From the NCBI GenBank assembly GCA_902792535.1, contig CADAZU010000008.1, positions 29,814 through 93,813 of the forward strand: a DNA stretch of 64,000 bases. The letters are read 5' to 3'. Shown here one piece after another: positions 49,801-58,600 of the stretch. The position numbers and the translations under genes are program-made. The notes under the pieces are model-generated. The model saw only the letters and a program-made list of their open reading frames with translations, searched no databases and was not told the origin of the DNA. Every line of letters starts with the position of its first letter. Position 1 is the first letter of the stretch. The DNA comes from an uncultured Bacteroidales bacterium (GTDB lineage Bacteria > Bacteroidota > Bacteroidia > Bacteroidales > Paludibacteraceae).

Positions 49801-50182
49801 CGGCAATGTGGTTTATGACAACGCCGTGCTCGACGCCAACGGTGTGCCGGTGCTCAAATATCCGTATAACATCATGACGATGCAGGAGAATCTGGCAGCC
49901 ACCAACCCGCTCAACCGCTTCCTCATCGACGCTTCGGTCGGTAAGTTGCTGTACTTGCCTAACCGCCAGTCGCTGTCGATCAACTTGAGCGTGACGAACC
50001 TCACCAACAACACCCATTTCAAGACCGGCGGTTACCAGCAGGCTCGTCTGCCGCGTGCCGTACGTCAGGGAGAAAAAGACTACCAGAACTCTGTTATCAC
50101 GGCTAACGCGTGGAAATATCCGTCCAAGTACTACTACGCGTGGGGCGTGAACTTCTTCTTAACTGTAACTTATAAATTCTAA
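46856..50182 (+). CDS. TonB-dependent receptor with carboxypeptidase-regulatory domain
   Basis: A 1108-residue outer-membrane transporter. The signal peptide ends AFAQ. Residues about 22-100 are a carboxypeptidase-regulatory-like beta domain (LKGRVIDEATQTPVVGAKVTL). An acidic linker and a plug-like domain follow (FAWSTARYRNRGYQATAESYYIEGLNFN), then a large barrel with the typical final strand WGVNFFLTVTYKF ending in an aromatic residue. The next gene, 5 bases downstream, encodes a DUF5689 lipoprotein, a known partner arrangement of such receptors. Imported substrate is unknown. Confidence 0.88.
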   Translation: MRNKLFSLMCVLALSLTAFAQTSLKGRVIDEATQTPVVGAKVTLANQNISTTTNASGEFSLLYLDAMDEEVMIEADGYVAALELINLQADQANKMDDVVLQQDIVTQTQDEILLNLTEEEMTDDEGRSQAQASSSSASTDVFNSNTSFAWSTARYRNRGYQATAESYYIEGLNFNSAERGQFNYSAMGGLNDASRYKEVLNPIEATNFTFGGLGQSTNYLMGASRYAQGWKVGVAGTNRNYKARVNATYSSGVLNNGWAFTGQLAYRFSPYVDNKGIIGEGIKYYSLGYFFTAERIWDNARLKLITFGAPTERGQNAAVTQEVYDLTGSNNYNPYWGYQNGKVRNSRIVKSYDPTVIAAYEYKIDEQQHMKVAAGYHYSMYSNSALNFYNAPDPRPDYYRNLPSFMWDGQIANPNSEASAGQLFDENGNHYPWGLFIGEDLKGNSLGSGFIGNDGNLVGPSVDQDQYNKLVDLWKARDNKTTQIDWENIYASNYANNANDPNASARYILERRHNDIQEANASFNYVNTQYDHLKMTLGVEGKFSQGIHYKTLDDLLGGNQWLDVDAFADRDIKELASNSGFTQEDIANVRKNEIAGDYNQVVKADGRRFGYDYRINMGNLKAWFQNEWTFNEVDLYYGIAFDYKSMQRTTNMLNGRAWYLTKVAEERAIGDGSNKYLYYGHNAYDRIKAAEAAGTLKAGTTYVGDAHHFLDPAFKFGVNYKINGRNRLKLNAIAETRAPYARDAYISQRVHDRVVSNIYTHDNAKSLKDFYAASEKVASADLTYEFNYPVIRGRVTGFFTQSWNGTELNGYYDDEARTFVNQALTGIDKRYMGIEAAAAVKLGTYFTLTGVASVGDYRYTSDAKAIQSAENGMPMTQNLSTKELVFETEDKVLLKGLKLSTGPQVNASLKLSFFHPKMWFADVTVSYHDWNYLSVAPSRRMQGLYTGTRTDGTSVNGNFADENANAILTTDGQLLRWDFDANGNVVYDNAVLDANGVPVLKYPYNIMTMQENLAATNPLNRFLIDASVGKLLYLPNRQSLSINLSVTNLTNNTHFKTGGYQQARLPRAVRQGEKDYQNSVITANAWKYPSKYYYAWGVNFFLTVTYKF

Positions 50183-50187
50183 GCGCT

Positions 50188-51399
50188 ATGAAGACGAACA
50201 AATATCTTTTGTACTTTGTACTTAGTCCATTAGTACTTTCCTTGGTTTCCTGCGAACCGAAAGCCATAGACGCGGAGCATGCCTTTGTGCAGGAGACTTC
50301 GCTGGACCAAATCTTGGCGGACGAGAACCCGGAGGGCTATCAGATCTATACCCTCAATGAGTTTCTCGATGCGTTCATGACGGAGGAAGGCTCTTATGTC
50401 AGCGACACGACGCCGTATCGCGAGCGTTCTCATGACGCCACCCACGGGCTCTATCTCTACTCCGTGGATACCCTTCCTACGGCAGGAAAAGGTATCTATA
50501 TCCGCGGTCGCGTCACGACAGATGACTATGCCGGTAACTTCTATAAATCGATTGTTATTCAGCAGATTGTCAATGGTCAGCAGCAGAACTTGCGTATCGG
50601 TGTGGACCTCGGTTCATCCGGCGGTATGTACCAGCTCGGCCAGGAGATCCTCATCCGTTGCAACGGTCTCGCCGTGGGACGCTATGCGAACCAGCCGCAG
50701 CTCTGTGTGCCGTCCTACAACAATAATATCTATGCGATGAATGCGTCGCAGAAAGTAGGCTGGTGTCCGGGACGTATAGAGGGCTCGGTCTTCCGCCGCG
50801 CTACGCGACTGATCGGTGCGCCGGATCAGTCCAAACTCAAATACGACACGCTGACCTTGAGCGAACTATTCGCACAAGTGCCACTCAAACCGACCGCTGA
50901 CGCAGCCGGAATGGACCAGATCCGCAAGGCGGACGGTCGTCTCGTCGTCATCAAAGGTGTGCATTTCACAGGTGAGTTCGACGACAATGGTTCGCTGGCT
51001 AAATGCGACACGCTCCATCCGGACAGTTCGTCCAACGCCAATGTCTTTGCGCCGACGACTAATAACATCGGCTATCCGCAAAGCCGCGTGATCGCACAAG
51101 GAACCAACAAGATGATGTGCTCCTGCTCCGAGTATGCCAAGTTTGCCTATTACTATATCCCGGGAGCAGACCGCCACGGCGTGAGCGGCTGCGAGCAGTA
51201 TAGCGGTAGTGTAACCGGTATCTTGGGCTGGTATCTGGATAAAGCGTCCGACATGGCGTCCAACAAACTGGACGGATACGAGTGGTCCGTTACTCCGCGC
51301 GGCATTCCCGGAGTGGGCATTCCGGATATCAAAATGACCAACGATCATGACGATCCGTGGATTCCGAAAGAGTTTGATCCCAAACAGTATATCAAATAA
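50188..51399 (+). CDS. DUF5689-family lipoprotein, receptor partner
   Basis: A 403-residue lipoprotein (signal with LVSC lipobox, about Cys22). It contains OB-like segments typical of DUF5689: IYIRGRVTTDDYAGNFYKSIVIQ and LGQEILIRCNGLAVGRYANQPQL. It is probably exposed at the surface next to the TonB-dependent receptor encoded 5 bases upstream, binding the same ligand (inference). No catalytic residues are apparent. Confidence 0.8.
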   Translation: MKTNKYLLYFVLSPLVLSLVSCEPKAIDAEHAFVQETSLDQILADENPEGYQIYTLNEFLDAFMTEEGSYVSDTTPYRERSHDATHGLYLYSVDTLPTAGKGIYIRGRVTTDDYAGNFYKSIVIQQIVNGQQQNLRIGVDLGSSGGMYQLGQEILIRCNGLAVGRYANQPQLCVPSYNNNIYAMNASQKVGWCPGRIEGSVFRRATRLIGAPDQSKLKYDTLTLSELFAQVPLKPTADAAGMDQIRKADGRLVVIKGVHFTGEFDDNGSLAKCDTLHPDSSSNANVFAPTTNNIGYPQSRVIAQGTNKMMCSCSEYAKFAYYYIPGADRHGVSGCEQYSGSVTGILGWYLDKASDMASNKLDGYEWSVTPRGIPGVGIPDIKMTNDHDDPWIPKEFDPKQYIK

Positions 51400-51402
51400 C
51401 AA

Positions 51403-51885
51403 ATGAACTGGCTGGATGTAATCTTACTTCTGCCGCTTCTTGTAGGCCTCGTCAGAGGCTTGATGCACGGGCTGATCTCCGAGGTCATTGCTATTGTAGT
51501 AGTGATCCTCGGAGCGCTCGGCGCACGGTTTGCCGCTCCCGCTTTCTCCGCTTGGCTGCTGACCCAATTCGCTTGGCCGCAAGGAGTATGCGATGTAGTG
51601 GCATACACCATCATTTTCCTTGGGATAGCGATCATTCTTTCTATTTTAGCAAAAGGAATTACGCGTTTTTTGCGCGCGATACACCTCGGATGGGCAAACA
51701 GGCTGCTGGGAGGAGCATTCGGGGTATGCAAATACGGAGTGTTGGTTTTGTTGGTGGTGTTTGTGATGGATCGGACGAACGAAGCGTTTCACTATCTGGA
51801 TGAATCGCCCGTCGTCAAGACCTCCGTCATTTATCCTTATTGCGTGAAAGCGACGAATGCTTTATTATCTTTCTCTCGGCAGTAA
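51403..51885 (+). CDS. cvpA: CvpA-family membrane protein
   Basis: A 160-residue inner-membrane protein with four hydrophobic segments. It begins MNWLDVILLLPLLVGLVRGLMHG, the typical CvpA start, with GWANRLLGGAFGVCKYGVLV further on. CvpA is linked to colicin V export and envelope homeostasis; the precise role is unclear. It lies 3 bases after the DUF5689 gene and overlaps folK by 29 bases. Confidence 0.85.
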   Translation: MNWLDVILLLPLLVGLVRGLMHGLISEVIAIVVVILGALGARFAAPAFSAWLLTQFAWPQGVCDVVAYTIIFLGIAIILSILAKGITRFLRAIHLGWANRLLGGAFGVCKYGVLVLLVVFVMDRTNEAFHYLDESPVVKTSVIYPYCVKATNALLSFSRQ

Positions 51886-52318
51886 CTTGGGCGAGCGGGA
51901 GCGCACGCTCCGCGAAGCCTTGGATCTCATCGGGCAGCAGATTGGTACTCTTCTTCGCTGCTCTTCTTTGTATTATTCCGACCCGTGGGGGTTTGACAGC
52001 CACCATGAATTTTGCAATCTCTGCTGCGCAGTCCGGACAGACCTTGCGCCGCTGGACATGTTGCGCGCCACACAGGCGATCGAGCGCCAACTCGGACGGA
52101 CGGAGAAGACCCTCAACGGCATCTACCACGATCGTCCCATTGACATCGACCTCATCCGCGCTTTCGACGACGAAGGCAAGGAAATCAAACTACAAATAAC
52201 AAATCACAAATCACAAATGAGCAACGCCCCGTTGCTCACCCTCCCCCACCCCCTCTGGCAAGAGCGGGATTTTGTGGTGGAACCAATGAAGGAAATATTT
52301 AATGATTCTATTATATGA
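51857..52318 (+). CDS. folK: 2-amino-4-hydroxy-6-hydroxymethyldihydropteridine pyrophosphokinase
   Basis: Transfers pyrophosphate from ATP to the pterin in folate synthesis. SLGSNLGER opens the protein. The metal-binding motif RPIDIDLI (Asp-x-Asp) and the closing LTLPHPLWQERDFVVEPM are intact. Between LIRAFDDEGKEIK and LLTLPHP are about 12 extra residues (LQITNHKSQMSN) encoded by an in-frame ACAAATAACAAATCACAAAT repeat tract plus a hairpin; they replace a short loop between the last strands. ATG 51857 overlaps cvpA, and the end overlaps the next gene in ATGA. Confidence 0.93.
   Translation: MLYYLSLGSNLGERERTLREALDLIGQQIGTLLRCSSLYYSDPWGFDSHHEFCNLCCAVRTDLAPLDMLRATQAIERQLGRTEKTLNGIYHDRPIDIDLIRAFDDEGKEIKLQITNHKSQMSNAPLLTLPHPLWQERDFVVEPMKEIFNDSII
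52190..52237. repeat. ACAAATC repeat tract and hairpin inside folK
   Basis: Four ACAAAT(A/C/G) units (52190-52219), then GAGCAACG-CCC-CGTTGCTC (52219-52237). Both are in frame in folK. The unit is the same as in the ftsY-aspA gap. Confidence 0.85.
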
Positions 52319-54222
52319 AAGAAAAACCGACAATAATTGATTTTGTGGAGCACTACACCCACAAATTCAGCGAACATGTCTTCCTCCGCGAGAAGATCGG
52401 AGAGGTATGGACGGAGACGACATTCCGCGAAACAAGAGAGTTAGCCCATCGTATCGGAGCCGGTATGATGGCTTTGGGCTTGAAAAAAGGAGAGCGTGTT
52501 GCGCTTCTCAGCCAAGGTAGAAACCTATGGGTCACCGGGGAATTAGGTATTCTCTATGCCGGAGGCGTTAATGTGCCTCTGTCTATCAAGTTGGAAGAAG
52601 CCGGCGACCTGCTCTTCCGCATCCGCCACTCGGACGCACGGTTTATCATGACCTCTGAGCAGCAACTGACGAAGATCCGCAAGATCATAGCCGACTGTCC
52701 CAACGTGGAGAAAATCATCGTCTTTGACCCGCTGGAGCACTATGAGGACAAAGAGATCAGTATCGACGAAGTGATCGCCATGGGCGACCAACTGCTGGCG
52801 AAAGACGCCGCTTCGTTCCAAGCCCGGTATGAATCCGTCGGACCGAATGACTACGCCAATATCAGCTACACTTCCGGCACAACGGCGGACCCCAAAGGTA
52901 TTCTCCTCACCCACCGCAACTACACGGCGAACGTGGAGCAAGGAGGTTCAGTCATCCATTGCGATACCGACGATGTCATGCTCATCATCCTGCCGCTCGA
53001 CCACTGTTTCGCACACGTTGCGGGATTCTATACGATGATGTCATACGGAGGCAGTATTGCTACCGTTCCGGTCGGCAAAACAGCCATGGCGACGCTCAAA
53101 AACATCCCTATCGCCATTCGAGAAGTGCGTCCGCATGTGATGCTTTCCGTTCCTGCGCTTGCCCGCAATTTCCGCAAGAGTATCGAATCCGGCATCAAAG
53201 CCAAAGGACCCAAAGTGGAGAAACTCTATAATTTCGCCCTCAATAACGCCATCGCCTATAACCGCGAATATTGGAATCGCGGCGGATGGCAAAACGCGTG
53301 GAGATACCCGCTCGTCAAACTCTTTGACCGATTGATTTTCAAGGCGGTACGCGAGAATTTCGGCGGACGGATGAAGTTCTTTGTCGGCGGTGGAGCGCTG
53401 CTCGACATCGCCCTCCAACGCTATTTCTGCGCGATCGGAATGCCGATGTTCCAAGGCTACGGACTGAGCGAAGCGACACCTATCATCTGCTCTAACTCGC
53501 TCGAAGGAGCCATCTTCGGTTCGTCCGGACGAATCGTCAGCCCGATGGAACTGAAGATATGCGATGCGGAAGGTAATATCGTGCCCGATGGCGAACGAGG
53601 AGAGATTGTGATCAAGGGTGAAAACGTCATGGCGGGCTATTGGAAGAACCCCGAGAGCACGGCGGCTACGATCGTCGATGGTTGGCTGCATACCGGAGAT
53701 ATGGGGTATGTCACCTCTGCGCACCCGGGATACCTCTGGGTCGTTGGACGGTTCAAATCGCTCCTCATCCGCGCGGATGGAGAGAAATACAGCCCCGAGG
53801 GATTTGAGGACTCGCTTACCGACGGCAGCATTTACGTGGACCAGTGTATCCTCCATAATAATCAGGATCCCTATACGATCCTACTCATGGTTCCCAATAA
53901 AGAAGCGCTGCAGGCATGGGCAAAAGAGCAAGGCAAAGATCCGGCGTCCAAAGAAGGAAAAGAATGTATGCTGCTCAAGATCCAGAGCGAGGTTGATTCG
54001 TACCGTCCGGGAGGATCGAGAGACGGTATCTTCCCCGAAGCATGGCTGCCGACCACTATTGCGGTCCTTCCGGAAGCATGGACGGAGCAAAACCACCTCG
54101 TTAACTCGACGATGAAAGTGGTGCGCGGCAAAGTGGAGACCTATTTCCAAGACCGCATCGAATATGCTTATACCGCGGAGGGAAAGGAGCTCTTCAACCC
54201 CAAGAACCTTGCCGCACTATAG
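52315..54222 (+). CDS. Long-chain fatty acid-CoA ligase
   Basis: A 635-residue AMP-forming acyl-CoA synthetase. Motifs are ISYTSGTTADPKGILLTHRN (A3), MFQGYGLSEATPIICSN (A5), GWLHTGDMGYV (A7) and GRFKSLLIRADGEKYSPEGFED (A8). The C-terminus is longer than in the ligase at 8754, as in the FAA1/FadD15-like type. It is coupled to folK by an ATGA overlap. The role is activation of exogenous fatty acids for lipid synthesis or turnover (inference). Confidence 0.88.
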   Translation: MKEKPTIIDFVEHYTHKFSEHVFLREKIGEVWTETTFRETRELAHRIGAGMMALGLKKGERVALLSQGRNLWVTGELGILYAGGVNVPLSIKLEEAGDLLFRIRHSDARFIMTSEQQLTKIRKIIADCPNVEKIIVFDPLEHYEDKEISIDEVIAMGDQLLAKDAASFQARYESVGPNDYANISYTSGTTADPKGILLTHRNYTANVEQGGSVIHCDTDDVMLIILPLDHCFAHVAGFYTMMSYGGSIATVPVGKTAMATLKNIPIAIREVRPHVMLSVPALARNFRKSIESGIKAKGPKVEKLYNFALNNAIAYNREYWNRGGWQNAWRYPLVKLFDRLIFKAVRENFGGRMKFFVGGGALLDIALQRYFCAIGMPMFQGYGLSEATPIICSNSLEGAIFGSSGRIVSPMELKICDAEGNIVPDGERGEIVIKGENVMAGYWKNPESTAATIVDGWLHTGDMGYVTSAHPGYLWVVGRFKSLLIRADGEKYSPEGFEDSLTDGSIYVDQCILHNNQDPYTILLMVPNKEALQAWAKEQGKDPASKEGKECMLLKIQSEVDSYRPGGSRDGIFPEAWLPTTIAVLPEAWTEQNHLVNSTMKVVRGKVETYFQDRIEYAYTAEGKELFNPKNLAAL

Positions 54223-54240
54223 TGTTTGTGTGAGGTTTTG

Positions 54241-54248
54241 TACCTTTG
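54241..54248 (+). promoter_or_regulatory. Promoter of the acetyltransferase gene
   Basis: TACCTTTG followed by CAG, just after the ligase stop and 16 bases from the ATG. The -33 element is not clear. Confidence 0.55.
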
Positions 54249-54263
54249 CAGAAAATATTAATT

Positions 54264-54842
54264 ATGACAATAGAACAATTTCGTGAACGAATGGCGACAG
54301 GCGAGCCTATTATCGGCGGGTCGGAGTTGCACATGGAGTTTCATAAATATTCGCAGGACGCCCTGCGAATTACTGCCGAAATCAATAATTCGTACCATAC
54401 GCCGGAAGAACTGCGGCGGCTGTTGAGCGAACTATGGGCGATTGACGTGCCGGAGAGTTTTGGTATGTTTCCGCCTTTCTATACCGATTGCGGCAAGAAC
54501 ACGCATGTCGGCGAACGGGTGTTCATCAATATGGGCTGCAAGTTCCAAGATCAAGGGGGCATCTTCATAGACGACGATGCGCTCATCGGTCATAACGCGA
54601 CGCTGTGCACGCTCAATCACCTCCCCGATCCGGCGCAACGGGCGGGCATGATTGCCAAACCGATACATATCGGCAAGAGAGTGTGGCTCGGCGCGAACGT
54701 CACGGTTTTGCAAGGCGTCACGATCGGCGAAAATGCCATCGTGGCTGCGGGAGCTGTTGTGACCAGGGACGTCCCGGCAAACGCCATCGTTGGCGGCGTT
54801 CCGGCGAAAGTGATTAAGATGATAGAAAAATTTGATATTTGA
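54264..54842 (+). CDS. Sugar O-acetyltransferase, left-handed beta-helix (maltose/galactoside acetyltransferase type)
   Basis: A 192-residue hexapeptide-repeat enzyme transferring acetyl from acetyl-CoA to a sugar hydroxyl. The N-terminal helical part is shorter than in LacA/Maa. The active-site region [15 protein letters not shown] (His) and hexapeptide repeats [49 protein letters not shown] are clear. The start is ATG 54264. Exact sugar acceptor unknown. Confidence 0.87.
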   Translation: MTIEQFRERMATGEPIIGGSELHMEFHKYSQDALRITAEINNSYHTPEELRRLLSELWAIDVPESFGMFPPFYTDCGKNTHVGERVFINMGCKFQDQGGIFIDDDALIGHNATLCTLNHLPDPAQRAGMIAKPIHIGKRVWLGANVTVLQGVTIGENAIVAAGAVVTRDVPANAIVGGVPAKVIKMIEKFDI

Positions 54843-54879
54843 TTTATGAAATAAATTTGCATATCTCAGAAGATTTTAG

Positions 54880-54887
54880 TACCTTTG
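54880..54887 (+). promoter_or_regulatory. Promoter of defence island 2
   Basis: TACCTTTG followed by CACCC, with TTTG at 54856-54859, 20 bases upstream. It drives the YhcG remnant and probably the restriction-modification gene. Confidence 0.75.
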
Positions 54888-54971
54888 CACCCGAAATTGT
54901 AAAATGGGGAATTGTGTCAACACTGTTGCCATAATCCCCCTCCGTGACACGATCAACCGACAAATAAAACC

Positions 54972-55598
54972 ATGGCAGATATAGAGAAAATAACGCATAT
55001 AGGATTAGTTCCGGCGGAACTCATCAATGACTTGCGACAGATCATCGACTCTGCCCGATCACACGTAGCCGCAACTGCCAATTACGAGGTTACGATGATG
55101 AACTGGAACATAGGCAATCGGATCAACCGCGATGTACTTAATTATGAGCGTGCCGAATATGGAAAACAAATTGTCGCGCAGGTGGCGCGACAATTGCAAG
55201 ATGAATACGGAACGAAGGGATTTGAAGAGAGAACCATCCGTCGAATGATGCAATTTGCCCTGCAATTTCCCGATTTTCAAATTGTGTCACCACTGGTGTC
55301 AAAAGTCATGGTCTCATTTTGTGATAGTTATGCCGATAAAAGATGAACTCCAACGAGAGTTCTATCTTACTATAGCAGCAACCGAAAGATGGAGCAGAAT
55401 GAGATGCAACCGGGTGAAGAGTCACCGCTTGGATTACTATTGTGTACGGAAGGAAGCGAGGAACAGATAAACTTGCTTCAATTGGACAAGTCGGGCATCC
55501 GGGTAGCGCAATATCTGACCGAACTACCATCCAAAGAGGTTCTTCTGCGCCAATTACAAAAATCCTTAGCCGCCAAAGAATTATCCACCGAGCGATGA
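54972..55598 (+). pseudogene. DUF1016/YhcG-family nuclease gene with internal deletion
   Basis: The first 110 codons read as the DUF1016 N-terminal domain (LINDLRQIIDSARSHVAATANYEVTMMNWNIGNRI, RAEYGKQIVAQVARQLQDEYG). After QFALQFPDFQIVSPL a frameshift near 55300 moves the expected SWSHFV..IKDELQREFY into another frame. At about 55390, ERW joins directly to EQNEMQPGEESPLGLLLC, the family's last segment. The central PD-(D/E)XK nuclease domain, some 150 residues, is therefore missing. The DUF1016 tail is still recognisable up to 55598. It is presumably inactive, though the intact N-terminal 124 residues could still be made. Confidence 0.8.
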
Positions 55599-55628
55599 GC
55601 GAGCGATGAGCGAGAGATGACCGAGACA
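55592..55628. repeat. GAGCGATGAGC short tandem repeat
   Basis: CGAGCGATGAGCGAGCGATGAGCGAGAGATGACCGAG at the end of the YhcG remnant. A related AGCGAGCGAGATGCGAATGAGAGCGATAG stretch occurs at 62591-62620 in the same island. Confidence 0.7.
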
Positions 55629-55679
55629 CAAAATCGCAAAGAATAGCGAAGAAAGAAAAATTGAAACACACAATAAACT

Positions 55680-58600
55680 ATGACAGAATATATTGCTGCC
55701 TATATTAAAGAGGTAAACCAACTCTACCAAACAGGTCTCACCACCGAGCACTCTTTCCGCCCGGCGCTACAGCGTCTTTTACAGGATAGCACGCATCTCA
55801 CTGCGGTGAATGAACCGACACACATTGCTTGTGGCGCGCCGGATTTTACATTGCTGACCAGGAACAACTTGGCGGTGGCTTATGTAGAAGCGAAAGACCT
55901 GTTTGACAGCGATCTGGACGGCAAGAAAAAGAACAAGGAGCAGTTTGATAGATACAAGAATGCGCTTGACACAATCGTCTTTACGGACTATCTGGACTTC
56001 CATTTATATGTGGACGGCGTCCACTTGGATAGTGTGAAACTGGCTCATGTGCAAGACGGAAAGATTGTTCTTGACGAACCACAAGAAGGTCGTTTCCAGT
56101 CGCTGATAGAGAAACTGCGTTCTGCTCATCCTCAAAAGATTACTTCTCCTGCCAAACTCGCCAAACTGATGGCTGGGAAGGCAAGGCTGATGGCTGATGC
56201 AGTGCGGAAGAGTCTTGACAATGATACGAACAAAAGCGGAAGCCTGTGGCATCAACTCAAGGCATTCAAAGATGTGCTGAACAAAGACTTGGACGAAACA
56301 CGCTTTGCTGACCTGTATGCACAAACCATTGCTTACGGACTGTTTGCAGCACGCATCCACGACACAACTCCGCTGACATTCACACGCCAAGAAGCAGCTA
56401 ATCTTATCCCTCACTCCAATCCGTTCTTGCGACAGATATTCCAACAGTTGGCGGGCTATGACATCAACAATTCCATTGTATGGATAGTGGATGATTTGGT
56501 GAATATCTTTGCTGCGACGGATGTCAAGAAACTGCGCAAGAACTTCGGCAAGGAAATGCTGCGTCGCGACCCGATGATTCATTTCTACGAAGATTTCTTG
56601 AAGTTCTATGACCCGGCAGCCAAGAAGAAATACGGTGTCTATTATACGCCCCAACCTGTTGTGGAGTTTATCGTCCGCGCAGTAGATGATATTCTCAAAA
56701 CCGATTTCGCGCTGCCGAAAGGTCTTGCAGACACAAGCAAAGTGGATGTGACGGTCAAGGAAATGGAGGAAGGCAGCGATACGGTAGTCAGTAAAGTGGT
56801 TTCCAAACACCGCGTGCAAGTCCTTGATCCTGCTACCGGAACAGGAACGTTCCTTGCAGAGGTGGTCGGTCGTATCAAAGAGCAACAGCAAAAAGGTGCA
56901 TGGCCGGCGTATGTGGACGAACATCTGATTCCCCGTATATACGGGTTTGAGTATATGATGGCACCTTATACCATCGCTCACCTCAAGTTGGATATGTTGA
57001 TTAACTGGTGGGACGATGAGGCGTTAGCCGCAACGCACAATAACCGCTTGCAGATATATCTGACTAATTCGCTTGACCAAACGGAACTGACCAACAAACA
57101 CTTGTTGGCGGAAATGATTGCCCGCGAAGCGAACGAGGCGAACAATATCAAGCACAATGCACCGGTGATGGTCATGCTCGGTAATCCGCCATATTCGGTA
57201 AGTAGCAGCAATAAAAGCCCATGGATTCTTAATTTGTTAGAGGATTATAAGAAGAATCTCAACGAACGCAATATACAGCCACTTTCGGATGATTATATTA
57301 AATTCATTCGTTTAGGGCAATATTATATTGAGCGGACAGGCGAAGGTGTGTTGGCATACATTAGTAACAATAGTTTCTTGGATGGGATTATTCACCGTCA
57401 AATGCGCCGTGAATTGATGCGTTGCTTTGATGATATATACATCCTTGATTTGCACGGAAATAATCGCAAGAAAGAAACAGCTCCCGATGGTAGCAAGGAC
57501 GAGAATGTTTTCTCTATTATGCAGGGTGTAAGTATCAATATATTTGTCAGAAAGCCCAATAGCGATAACAAACCGGCAACAATTCACCATTTTGACTTGT
57601 TCGGCTCACGCAAAGAGAAATACGCCTTCCTATTAGAACATAGTTTATCAAATGTCGAATGGCAAATCCTCAATTCCCAAGAACCAAACCTATTCTTTGT
57701 GCCTAAGGATTTTGGAGCGATAGAAGAATACAAGCAAGGTTTCAAAATTGAGGAGTTGATGAAAATAAATGGAAGTGGTATAAAATTTAGAAAGGACAAT
57801 CTCTTAATACATTATGGAGAAAAAGAAACAGCAACAATGCTGCAAGATATACAATCATTGTCCGCAAGTGAATTGATGCAGAAGTACCATTTCAAAGAAA
57901 CAGATGATTGGAAAGTTGTTGAAAAAAAACAATTCTTTAAATTAGACTACGAAAACATAAAAAAAGTCAATTATCGTCCTTTTGATACAAGATATTCTTA
58001 TTATCCGTTAGACCGCATCGGCCAAATTATTGTTCGTGGTGATTCACGTCTAAAATTAATGTACCATATTCTTTGTGGTTACCCTTGTTCTACACAGACG
58101 TTATCAAAAGAAGGGGAAAATATTTCTCTTATTGTATGTAAACAACAAAGTACATTTGATTTTCAACATGTGTTTTGTTCTTCGCTGATAACTGACATGT
58201 GTTCTATTTCTGCGCAAACAAAAGAAGCAGGTTATGTATTCCCTCTCTATCTCTATCCTTCCGAAAGTGAATTAGGTTTTGATACAGAGCGTAAACCCAA
58301 TTTGGATGAAACTATTTGGCGCACCATAGAGAACTGGGTGCAATACGAGGAGGCTTTCAAACCGCTTACATCGAATGAGCGAAACGGAGAATTAGGTCTT
58401 GATGCAGAGCCTGAGTACCCCCATTTCCTTGCTCCTGAAGATATTTTCGATTACATATATGGTGTTCTCCATTCGCCGTCTTATCGCGCTAAATATAAGG
58501 AATTCCTCAAGGTCGATTTCCCGCGCATCCCATACCCGAAAGATAAAACCGACTTTGAGCATTTCCGCTTCTATGGTCACCAACTCCGTGAACTCCATTT

